Assembly: GCA_016207765.1 (NCBI GenBank)
Contig: JACQOY010000086.1
Location: forward strand, 1 to 7,923
Source: Deltaproteobacteria bacterium
Lineage (GTDB): Bacteria > UBA10199 > SBBF01
Reading direction: 5' to 3'
DNA: 7,923 bases
Positions 1-4,731 of this stretch are shown piece after piece. Positions within the stretch are counted from its first letter, which is position 1. Every line of letters starts with the position of its first letter. The position numbers and the translations under genes are program-made. A model generated the notes under the pieces. That model made no database searches and was not told the DNA's origin. It saw nothing but the letters and a program-made list of their open reading frames with translations.

Positions 1-93
1 CCCTTTTCGGTCATTTGCCAGCTGGCCAAACATGCCTTGACCGATGCGGGGCTGAAAAAATTCCTTGCAGATTGGGAAAAAGTGCCGAAATAA
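1..93 (+). CDS. C-terminal fragment of an unrecognised protein
   Basis: The window opens inside a reading frame (frame 1) that runs 30 codons to a TAA at 91-93. The visible tail, ending in ...[10 protein letters not shown], is amphipathic and probably helical. It carries no motif that I recognise, so the family cannot be named. The 5' part of the gene lies outside the window. It reads in the same direction as the next two genes but is separated from them by a long hairpin repeat. The reading frame is supported only by its uninterrupted length, its plausible composition and the stop placed just before the repeat. Confidence 0.55.
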   Translation, partial: PFSVICQLAKHALTDAGLKKFLADWEKVPK

Positions 94-98
94 CTCAC

Positions 99-191
99 TT
101 CCCCTCCTTTGTAAGGAGGGGTTGGGGGAGGTAGAGCGTTAGAGCGGCCGTGGCTCTACCCCACCCGACCTCCCCTTACAAAGGGGAGGAG
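99..191. repeat. Long imperfect inverted repeat (nested GC-rich hairpins)
   Basis: Two arms of about 39 bases (about 99-137 and 153-191) are near-complementary, with a short loop between them. They end in GTAGAGC (131-137) and GCTCTAC (153-159). Each arm is itself a palindrome: CCCCTCCTT-TGT-AAGGAGGGG at 101-121 and CCTCCCCTT-ACA-AAGGGGAGG at 169-189. This architecture is typical of dispersed palindromic repeats in bacterial genomes. The left side lies just after the upstream stop codon (93). The right arm's GGGGAGGAG (183-191) sits at Shine-Dalgarno distance from the ATG at 199. The element could act as a terminator or attenuator for the upstream gene. Only one copy is present here, so its dispersed nature is inferred. 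Confidence 0.8.
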
Positions 192-198
192 TTCAAAT

Positions 199-633
199 AT
201 GTCAGAGAAAAAATCCGGTTGTGGTTGCTGTTCATTCACCCTCGGTTGTTTTTTCGGGATGGTTCTTCTTGTGGTCCTTGTCGGAGGGGGCGGTTTTTTT
301 GTCGTTACCCAAACCGGATTTCTGTTCGACCAGGGCCTAAAATACGGTTATCCCTACCTTCGCCCCCATATTGAAAAGACGCTTCCATCCGACTTGACCT
401 CCGACCAGAAAAAGCAGATTTTACAACGGATTGATCAGGATGTGATCGGCTATTTAACCCTGCCGGCCAAGGATCGTCGTGCCGTCCGCGCCAAGATAGG
501 GGAAATGGTGAAATCGTGGAGTAATCCGCAGATCGACAAGGAGATGCAGTTGCGGGAGATCGAGGCGTTGATCCAGGAATTGAAAAACAAACAGGGTTTT
601 TTCATGACGCAGGATGTTACATTATGGGTTTGA
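199..633 (+). CDS. Small membrane-anchored hypothetical protein (144 aa)
   Basis: The N terminus is Cys-rich (CGCC at residues 8-11, another Cys at 17). It is followed by one hydrophobic segment (about residues 13-37) containing a Gly4 run, consistent with a single transmembrane anchor. Residues 45-144 are soluble, charged and predicted largely helical, so the protein is probably a membrane-tethered periplasmic or cytoplasmic helical protein. I do not recognise the family. The ATG start is chosen because GGGGAGGAG lies 8 bases upstream; this ribosome-binding site belongs to the right arm of the inverted repeat. The TGA stop is 35 bases before the PilZ gene, so the two are probably co-transcribed. 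No function can be assigned; a link to c-di-GMP signalling would rest only on the neighbour. Confidence 0.8.
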   Translation: MSEKKSGCGCCSFTLGCFFGMVLLVVLVGGGGFFVVTQTGFLFDQGLKYGYPYLRPHIEKTLPSDLTSDQKKQILQRIDQDVIGYLTLPAKDRRAVRAKIGEMVKSWSNPQIDKEMQLREIEALIQELKNKQGFFMTQDVTLWV

Positions 634-668
634 CACCCCGAACGGAAATTTTATAGGTTTTAAGTGCT

Positions 669-1025
669 ATGCCAGATAATATCTTCACCCGGCCCGAGCG
701 CCGCAATTACCGCCGTGTCAATGTCGATGTGGAAGTTGACCTTCTCCTCGATGGTCAGAACGTCAAAACCACCGCCACCAACATCAGTTGCGGCGGGATG
801 TATCTTCCGATCAGAAAAAAAGAGGTTCAGGAACAGGAAAGAATCCAGGCTGTGGTTCATCTTCCCGATTTCGGCAAGCCGGTGGTGGTGGCGGGCGAGG
901 TGGCCCGCGTGGAAAAAGGTTCTTTTTTAAGCAGACGCAGGGGGGGCCTGGCCATACGCTTTTCCGGCCTCTACGACGACAATATTCTGGCCATTGATCG
1001 GTTCATCAAAGACAAACTCCATTAA
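669..1025 (+). CDS. PilZ-domain protein (putative c-di-GMP receptor, 118 aa)
   Basis: This is a stand-alone PilZ domain of normal length. The N-terminal loop has the Arg motif RxxxR (residues 11-16, RRNYRR, which fits in two registers). The second signature D/N-x-S-x-x-G is present as N38-I-S40-C-G-G43. The later strands (about 60-100), including GGLAIRF, fit the PilZ beta-barrel. PilZ proteins bind cyclic di-GMP through these two motifs and pass the signal to motility, polysaccharide or secretion partners; the partner here is unknown. ATG 669 is the only ATG start downstream of an in-frame stop at 654-656. No strong Shine-Dalgarno is visible, so expression may depend on coupling to the gene ending at 633. 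The TAA stop overlaps the TTAA that borders the adjacent MITE-like element. Confidence 0.92.
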   Translation: MPDNIFTRPERRNYRRVNVDVEVDLLLDGQNVKTTATNISCGGMYLPIRKKEVQEQERIQAVVHLPDFGKPVVVAGEVARVEKGSFLSRRRGGLAIRFSGLYDDNILAIDRFIKDKLH

Positions 1026-1159
1026 GGGCATCTCTAAAAACTGTCGTCCCCGTGAAAACGGGGACCCAGACATGTCCCCATGAAAATGGGGAACCAGTAC
1101 GAAAAAACTGGATTCCCGCTTCCGCGGGAATGACAAAAAACGGGTTCTTGGAGGTGCCC
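1026..1159 (+). mobile_element. MITE-like element, copy 1 (134 bp)
   Basis: The termini are inverted repeats: GGGCATCTCTAAAAA at the left, and the reverse complement of the right end reads GGGCACCTCCAAGAA. TTAA flanks both ends directly (1022-1025 and 1160-1163), as a target-site duplication would. Inside are three hairpins: CCCCGTGAAAACGGGG, CCCCATGAAAATGGGG and TTCCCGCTTCCGCGGGAA. There is no coding capacity. Nearly the same ends and the same third hairpin recur in opposite orientation at 3683-3811. It lies between two converging genes (PilZ stop at 1025, SPFH stop at 1170), so its hairpins probably also serve as a shared transcription terminator. Confidence 0.8.
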
Positions 1160-1169
1160 TTAAGTCATT

Positions 1170-2030
1170 CTACTTCGCCGATCCTTTCCCTTCCATCATC
1201 TTGCTGTATCCCTTGATTGCCTCCATAATTTCAATCGGCACGGCCAACACCACCGTGTTCGAGGCGGTGGGTCCCAAGCCGTCGATGGTTTGCAGGGTTC
1301 TCAACTGCATCGCCCCGGGGCTGGTTGTCATGGTGGCGGCGGCGGCGGCCAGGTTGAAGGCCGCCTCCTTGTCCCCTTCCGCCTTGGTGATGGTGGCCCG
1401 TTTTTCGCGTTCGGCCGAGGCTTGGCGGCTCATCATCTTTTTCAAATCTTCCGGCATGTCGATATCCTGGATTTTGATGTTCGAAACCTCCAGCCCCCAG
1501 TTGGCGCTTTCTTTTTCGACCATCTGCTCGATTTCTTTTCCGATTTTTTCCCGCTCCGCCAAAAGTTGGTCGAGCGTCATGCCGCCGATCACGTCGCGCA
1601 GAGTGGCCTGGGCATACTGGCTCATGGCAAAGGTGTAATTTTGAACGCGGATGATGGCGTCTTCGGGCTTTAAGACCTTGAAATAGACGACGCCGTTGAT
1701 GGATACCGGGACATTGTCTTTGGTGATGACCTGTTGTTTGGGGATATCGAGGGTCAGAATGCGCGTATCCACAAAAATGGCGCGGTCAATAACGGGGATG
1801 ACAAGGCAGATTCCGGGCCCCTTGATGGAGGAAAATTTTCCCAGCCTTAGGATGATGATTCGTTCCCACTGGTCGGCGATCTTGATCGCCATAGAAACCA
1901 AAAGGGCGAAGAAAAAGGCCCCCACGCCGACAATCCCCCCCAGTGGCGGACTAATGGCTGTGACGACGACGGCGACAAATTCGCCAATACCCAGAAGAAT
2001 CAAAAAGAAAAGAAAATTGACGGCTTTCAT
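1170..2030 (-). CDS. Stomatin/prohibitin-like SPFH (Band 7) membrane protein (286 aa)
   Basis: The N terminus has two hydrophobic segments (about residues 4-27 and 31-50), followed by the SPFH/Band 7 core. The family is recognisable from WERIIILRLGKF (55-66), GPG-x-VIPVID (71-82), VDTRI-x-DIPKQQ (88-100), ITKDNV (102-107) and the ANWGLEVSNIKIQDI stretch (176-190). A charged helical region (about 150-225: REKIGKEIEQ, AEREKRATI, AEGDKEAA) is typical of the oligomerising stalk. Slipin-type proteins form large oligomers at the membrane and often act with a membrane protease or NfeD partner; none is visible here. The start is secure: AAAGGAGGTG (2037-2046 on the minus strand) precedes ATG at 2028-2030 by about 6 bases. 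It lies 51 bases downstream of the DUF167 gene, probably in one transcript. Confidence 0.93.
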   Translation of the reverse strand: MKAVNFLFFLILLGIGEFVAVVVTAISPPLGGIVGVGAFFFALLVSMAIKIADQWERIIILRLGKFSSIKGPGICLVIPVIDRAIFVDTRILTLDIPKQQVITKDNVPVSINGVVYFKVLKPEDAIIRVQNYTFAMSQYAQATLRDVIGGMTLDQLLAEREKIGKEIEQMVEKESANWGLEVSNIKIQDIDMPEDLKKMMSRQASAEREKRATITKAEGDKEAAFNLAAAAATMTTSPGAMQLRTLQTIDGLGPTASNTVVLAVPIEIMEAIKGYSKMMEGKGSAK

Positions 2031-2081
2031 GGGGGCACCTCCTTTAAGTTTTTTGAGACAGGAAACAAGCCCCTAACAAAA

Positions 2082-2306
2082 TTATCCGATCTCCACAAGC
2101 TTTCGCTTTCCCGATGCGCCGCTTAAAATTTCAACGGTGCTCTGTGGCACCGAAAAATGCCGGGCCAGAAGATTGACAACCGCCTTGTTGGCCTTTCCTT
2201 CAACCGGGGGTTCTTTTACAAAAACGCGCAGGGAACCGTCCGGGAGTATTTCCACCTTTTCCTTCCTGGAGCGCGGTTTGACCTGGATCCAAATTTTCAC
2301 CGTCAT
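2082..2306 (-). CDS. DUF167 / YggU (UPF0235) family protein (74 aa)
   Basis: The 74 residues match the DUF167 pattern along their whole length: V-KPRSRKEKVE near the N terminus (residues 9-19), the diagnostic PPVEGKANKAVV (33-44) and SGASGKRKL (62-70). The family is a small conserved alpha/beta protein with no firmly established biochemical role. ATG at 2304-2306 is preferred because it gives the usual family N terminus; a weak AGGA lies just upstream. An in-frame GTG at 2367-2369 would add 21 residues but directly abuts the tRNA gene and lacks a ribosome-binding site. A GTG two codons inside would have better spacing from AGGA. The gene precedes the SPFH gene by 51 bases on the same strand, and they are probably co-transcribed. 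Confidence 0.88.
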   Translation of the reverse strand: MTVKIWIQVKPRSRKEKVEILPDGSLRVFVKEPPVEGKANKAVVNLLARHFSVPQSTVEILSGASGKRKLVEIG

Positions 2307-2324
2307 CAGTCCTATTTGTTTTTC

Positions 2325-2343
2325 TTTGCTTTCCTCAAGCAAA
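2325..2343. other. Short AT-rich inverted repeat in tRNA/DUF167 intergenic region
   Basis: TTTGCTT (2325-2331) and AAGCAAA (2337-2343) form a perfect 7-bp stem with a 5-base loop, followed on the plus strand by TTTTCT. It lies between the divergent tRNA-Ser and DUF167 starts, in the DUF167 leader. The stem is AT-rich and would be weak. It could be a minor attenuator or a chance palindrome. Confidence 0.3.
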
Positions 2344-2369
2344 TTTTCTAGGCTCCGCTCGCATTTCAC

Positions 2370-2456
2370 GGAAGGGTGGCCGAGTGGTTGAAGGCGCCAG
2401 ACTCGAAATCTGGTATAGTCGAAAGGCTATCGTGGGTTCAAATCCCACCCCTTCCG
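2370..2456 (+). tRNA. tRNA-Ser (anticodon CGA)
   Basis: This is a complete 87-base class II tRNA. The acceptor stem pairs GGAAGGG (2370-2376) with CCCTTCC (2449-2455), followed by a G discriminator at 2456. The anticodon stem CCAGA/TCTGG encloses CTCGAAA, with anticodon CGA at 2404-2406, which reads UCG. The long variable arm (TATAGTCGAAAGGCTATC region) is the serine hallmark. The T arm is GTGGG-TTCAAAT-CCCAC (2432-2448). No CCA is encoded. The stop codon of the oppositely oriented ATPase gene lies only 6 bases beyond the 3' end, with no obvious terminator between them. Confidence 0.97.
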
Positions 2457-2462
2457 CATGAG

Positions 2463-3635
2463 TCAGACAATTTGTCCCTCCCACAGTTTTCGGCAAAAAT
2501 CTTTCCAGTGCATCAACTCGATGCCGTCCTCGGTCTTGCGATAACCGGGTTCTCTCGAAACAAGCAGACAGCGTTTCGGGGTTTGTTCTTCTTTCAAGGC
2601 GCGCATTCCCTTTAAATGCCGGGACGAGACTTTTATTGCGGCCTTGAATTCCAGGGCCGCTTTCAGGTTGCCGATGATCAGGTCCACTTCATAGCCCGAA
2701 GCGGTGCGCCAGAAGGTGAGGGGGTCGTCCTTTTCCCGGTAGGAAAGACAGGCCTTCACTTCTTCGATGAGGAAATGCTCAAAGGCATTTCCAAAAATAT
2801 CGGTACCCGGGACCACCTGTTCAATCTCCGGATTGAGGGAATTGGCGACGCCGACATCGAAAAGATAAAACTTGGCTGTTTCGATAAGCCGTCTGTCTTT
2901 TTGTTTTCTCCATGGTTCCAGCGTGTGGCCGAGAAGGGTATCTTCCAGTATTTGATAATAGTCCCTGACGGTGCCGGGAGAAACCCCCACCTCTCGCGCG
3001 ATATTGGCATAATTGAGCAATTGGCCGTGGGTCAGGGCAACGGTGTTTAAAAAACGGGCGAAGGAGGGAATATTGCGGACAATGGCCTCTTCGATGATTT
3101 CCTCTTTGAGGTAGTTTTGAGTATAGGCCTTGAGGAGAGGCCGGGGCTTTTCGCTTAAATAGTGTCTTGGGACCAATCCGGATTGAAGGGCCCGCTCCAG
3201 TTGAAAATGGGGGATTTCCCTTGTCACCAGCGGGAAGAGATAAAAAGATACGGCCCGTCCGCCAAGCAGATTTTTGGCCTCCCGTTTGAGTTTTCTGGCG
3301 CTGGAGCCGCAAAGGATAAAAAGGGTTGCCGTATTTTCCAACAGCCAGTGAACCTCATCCAGCAAGCGGGGTATTTTCTGAATTTCATCCAGGATGATCA
3401 GCTTCGGCTTGCGGGCCAAAATTTCCTCCCGCAGGCGATGCGGCTCGAGGGTCAGTTCCGTGAAAAGATCGGACTTCAACAGGTCGTAATATTTGGCTTG
3501 GGGAAATTTTTGCCTGAGGAGGGTGGTTTTTCCGGTCCCCCGCGCCCCCCAAAGAAAGGCCGCCCCCGATCCGGTGAGGGGATTGATGGGGATATCGATT
3601 GATAACAGCCGTGAATATTCTGATATTAAGCTCAT
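2463..3635 (-). CDS. AAA-family ATPase with DUF4143 C-terminal domain (390 aa)
   Basis: The protein has a Walker A motif GARGTGKTT (residues 30-38), Walker B LIILDE (79-84) and a sensor-like ILCGSSARK (107-115). Next comes the DUF4143 region, with YTQNYLKEEIIEE (171-183) and a winged-helix-like segment NIAREVGVSPGTVRDYY (211-227). The C-terminal module resembles a PD-(D/E)XK fold: E286, D318 in YEVDLI and E329-x-K331 in LEFKA. This matches the large AAA_14/DUF4143 family in architecture and length. These proteins are widespread and patchily distributed, and their physiological role is poorly defined; whether the nuclease-like fold is active is unknown. ATG 3633-3635 sits almost on the predicted transcription start. 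The gene lies between a tRNA 3' end and a MITE-like element, a context compatible with acquisition by transfer. Confidence 0.93.
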   Translation of the reverse strand: MSLISEYSRLLSIDIPINPLTGSGAAFLWGARGTGKTTLLRQKFPQAKYYDLLKSDLFTELTLEPHRLREEILARKPKLIILDEIQKIPRLLDEVHWLLENTATLFILCGSSARKLKREAKNLLGGRAVSFYLFPLVTREIPHFQLERALQSGLVPRHYLSEKPRPLLKAYTQNYLKEEIIEEAIVRNIPSFARFLNTVALTHGQLLNYANIAREVGVSPGTVRDYYQILEDTLLGHTLEPWRKQKDRRLIETAKFYLFDVGVANSLNPEIEQVVPGTDIFGNAFEHFLIEEVKACLSYREKDDPLTFWRTASGYEVDLIIGNLKAALEFKAAIKVSSRHLKGMRALKEEQTPKRCLLVSREPGYRKTEDGIELMHWKDFCRKLWEGQIV

Positions 3636-3641
3636 ATGCTG

Positions 3642-3680
3642 ACGATTATCCTAATAATCAATAACACTGTCAACGATTAT
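3642..3680. promoter_or_regulatory. Possible operator: direct and inverted GATTAT repeats over the ATPase promoter
   Basis: ACGATTAT occurs at 3642-3649 and again at 3673-3680, start to start 31 bases apart, close to three helical turns. An inverted copy ATAATC (3654-3659) forms a palindrome with the first GATTAT. The sites bracket the -10 and -35 elements, the layout expected for a repressor site. The region is AT-rich, so chance is not excluded. The regulator is unknown; the winged-helix-like segment of the ATPase makes autoregulation conceivable but unproven. Confidence 0.4.
3645..3673 (-). promoter_or_regulatory. Sigma-70-type promoter for the ATPase gene
   Basis: Read on the minus strand, a perfect -35 TTGACA (3668-3673) is followed by a 17-base spacer and a -10 GATAAT (3645-3650). 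Transcription would start near 3638, only a few bases before the ATG at 3635, so the mRNA would be leaderless or nearly so. This fits the absence of a usable Shine-Dalgarno. The -10 is embedded in an inverted repeat GATTAT-N4-ATAATC (3644-3659), and ACGATTAT recurs directly at 3642-3649 and 3673-3680. Confidence 0.75.
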
Positions 3681-3682
3681 AT

Positions 3683-3811
3683 GGCACCTCTAAGAACCCG
3701 CTTTTTTGTCATTCCCGCGGAAGCGGGAATCCAGAAAATTACTTATGGATCCCCGTTTCGTGAAACAGCACCCTTGTGGTGTCACGGGGATGACGATTTT
3801 TAGAGGTGCCC
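3683..3811 (-). mobile_element. MITE-like element, copy 2 (inverted relative to copy 1)
   Basis: The reverse complement begins GGGCACCTCTAAAAA, and the other end reads GGCACCTCTAAGAA on the plus strand. The segment with the ATTCCCGC-TTC-CGCGGGAAT hairpin and the terminal CGGGTTCTT is almost identical to copy 1. The middle differs: here one hairpin formed by ATCCCCGT and CACGGGGAT carries two inner palindromes (TTTCGTGAAA and CACC..GGTG). No clear target-site duplication is visible and one terminal G is missing, suggesting an older insertion. It lies between the ATPase promoter and the upstream region of the sigma-54 operon. Confidence 0.75.
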
Positions 3812-3941
3812 TCTATTTTTTCTCTCTCAAAATGAGAAAATCGTCAATCCTTTGACTTTTTTTACCCACCTCCTTCGCCCTGCAAAATAATTTTTCAAGT
3901 TATTTCAGGGGCATCCCTCGGCAATAACACTATAGGTTGTT
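3812..3941 (+). other. AT-rich region upstream of the sigma-54 promoter
   Basis: These 130 bases contain no credible gene. They would be the natural location for enhancer sites of a bacterial enhancer-binding protein. One inverted repeat, TTTTCTC (3818-3824) with GAGAAAA (3834-3840), lies next to the MITE-like element and could instead be part of a terminator. No recognisable NtrC-type site was found. Confidence 0.3.
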
Positions 3942-3957
3942 TGGCATGTGGATTGCA
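3942..3957 (+). promoter_or_regulatory. Sigma-54 (RpoN) -24/-12 promoter
   Basis: The sequence TGGCATGTGGATTGCA matches the sigma-54 consensus (TGGCAYR-N4-TTGCW). It has the invariant GG (3943-3944) and GC (3955-3956) exactly 10 bases apart. A transcription start near 3968 is expected, giving a leader of about 127 bases before ATG 4095. Such promoters need an ATP-dependent enhancer-binding activator, which is not encoded in this window. The match lies upstream of, and in the same direction as, the PKD/MopE gene pair. Confidence 0.75.
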
Positions 3958-4094
3958 TAGTCTCTCTTTGGGGTCATCTCTTTCGGGCAGGAAGTTTTGG
4001 CTAAACGTTGTCTATTAATATAAAGAGTATGCATCTCCATTATTTGTGTGATGAATGCCCAAAAAAAGTGTATCTTGGCAGTTATCGGGAATAT

Positions 4095-4691
4095 ATGAGC
4101 AACGGTGCCCGGCGAGTCAGCCAATCTTTTATCTTGATCATTTCGATGGTTCTCCTGACACCGGCGACGTTATGGGCGGCCAATCAGTCGCCGCAGGCGG
4201 TTGCCGGGGACGATCAAACGGTCGAGCTTGGCGCCACCGTTACTCTCGACGGTTCGGCCAGCACCGATCCTGATGGAGGGACGCTCATCTACTCATGGCA
4301 GGCGGCGGGCGAGGCCGACTGTGGCCTCGAACTTTCGGCAACCGATCAGTCTACCGTTACCTTCACCGCCCCTTCGGAAGAGGGGGAGTGTGTGCTCAAA
4401 CTTTATGTGAAAGATGGACAGGGGGGGTTGGATAGCGACGAAGTGACTGTTTTTGTCCAAGCCGCCGAAATTTCCAGCTCAACCATTACCAAAATTGAAG
4501 TGGGGCAGGAAATGACAGGGGGCAACGGATGTTCGCTCAATCGGGGAAATGTTTTCTCTACCATCTCCATGACCTTTCCCCTGTTTTTCCTTTTTGGGGC
4601 CGTACTTTTGGCGGCAAGACGCAACTCTCGTGGTTGTCCTGCCGATAATGATAATGTAAAGGAGCAAAGACTTACGAAAATTTTTGAATGA
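4095..4691 (+). CDS. Secreted PKD-domain protein with C-terminal Gly/Cys-TM-Arg anchor (198 aa)
   Basis: A signal peptide (basic residues 4-7, hydrophobic core 11-22, likely cleavage after LWA, residues 26-28) leads into one PKD-like Ig-fold domain (about 33-122). The domain shows AVAGDDQTVELG, LDGSASTDPDGG and a C-terminal strand LKLYVKDGQGG. Cys76 and Cys99 lie within it and may form a disulphide. A Ser/Thr linker precedes GGNGCSLN (142-149), a hydrophobic segment (about 157-173) and an Arg pair (175-176). This resembles the Cys-containing C-terminal sorting signals of MYXO-CTERM/JDVT-CTERM type, but a 22-residue tail extends beyond it. The ATG with weak GGGA upstream is chosen because it gives a proper signal peptide; TTG 4008 or ATG 4029 would add an unlikely N-terminal extension. 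It is first in the sigma-54 unit, with 40 bases before the next gene. Confidence 0.85.
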   Translation: MSNGARRVSQSFILIISMVLLTPATLWAANQSPQAVAGDDQTVELGATVTLDGSASTDPDGGTLIYSWQAAGEADCGLELSATDQSTVTFTAPSEEGECVLKLYVKDGQGGLDSDEVTVFVQAAEISSSTITKIEVGQEMTGGNGCSLNRGNVFSTISMTFPLFFLFGAVLLAARRNSRGCPADNDNVKEQRLTKIFE

Positions 4692-4731
4692 TTTTTTTTG
4701 GTACAAAAACTTCTATTGAAGGGAGTCACCG

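Noticed and set aside
101..189. CRISPR-like array in the GC-rich repeats at 101-121 and 169-189
   Set aside because: There are only two palindromic units, inverted relative to each other with one spacer, and no cas genes. A single long inverted repeat explains them.
1201..1673. Rightward open frames opposite the SPFH gene
   Set aside because: They overlap a well-supported SPFH coding sequence with an ideal ribosome-binding site. Their translations are low-complexity and have no recognisable motif.
2307..2369. Longer DUF167 protein starting at GTG 2367-2369
   Set aside because: The start abuts the antisense of the tRNA gene, has no Shine-Dalgarno and adds residues not usual for the family.
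3676..3681. A perfect TATAAT on the minus strand at the edge of MITE copy 2, as the ATPase promoter
   Set aside because: No acceptable -35 hexamer lies 16-18 bases upstream inside the element, whereas TTGACA-N17-GATAAT just downstream is a much better pair.
4008..4094. Upstream starts (TTG 4008, ATG 4029) for the PKD protein
   Set aside because: They add a polar Cys-containing extension ahead of an otherwise normal signal peptide, and their ribosome-binding sites are no better. ATG 4095 gives a standard exported protein.
3968..4094. Riboswitch (for example c-di-GMP type) in the leader of the sigma-54 operon
   Set aside because: The leader was scanned for the conserved c-di-GMP-I and cobalamin core motifs and neither is present; it has no strong stem next to the start codon.
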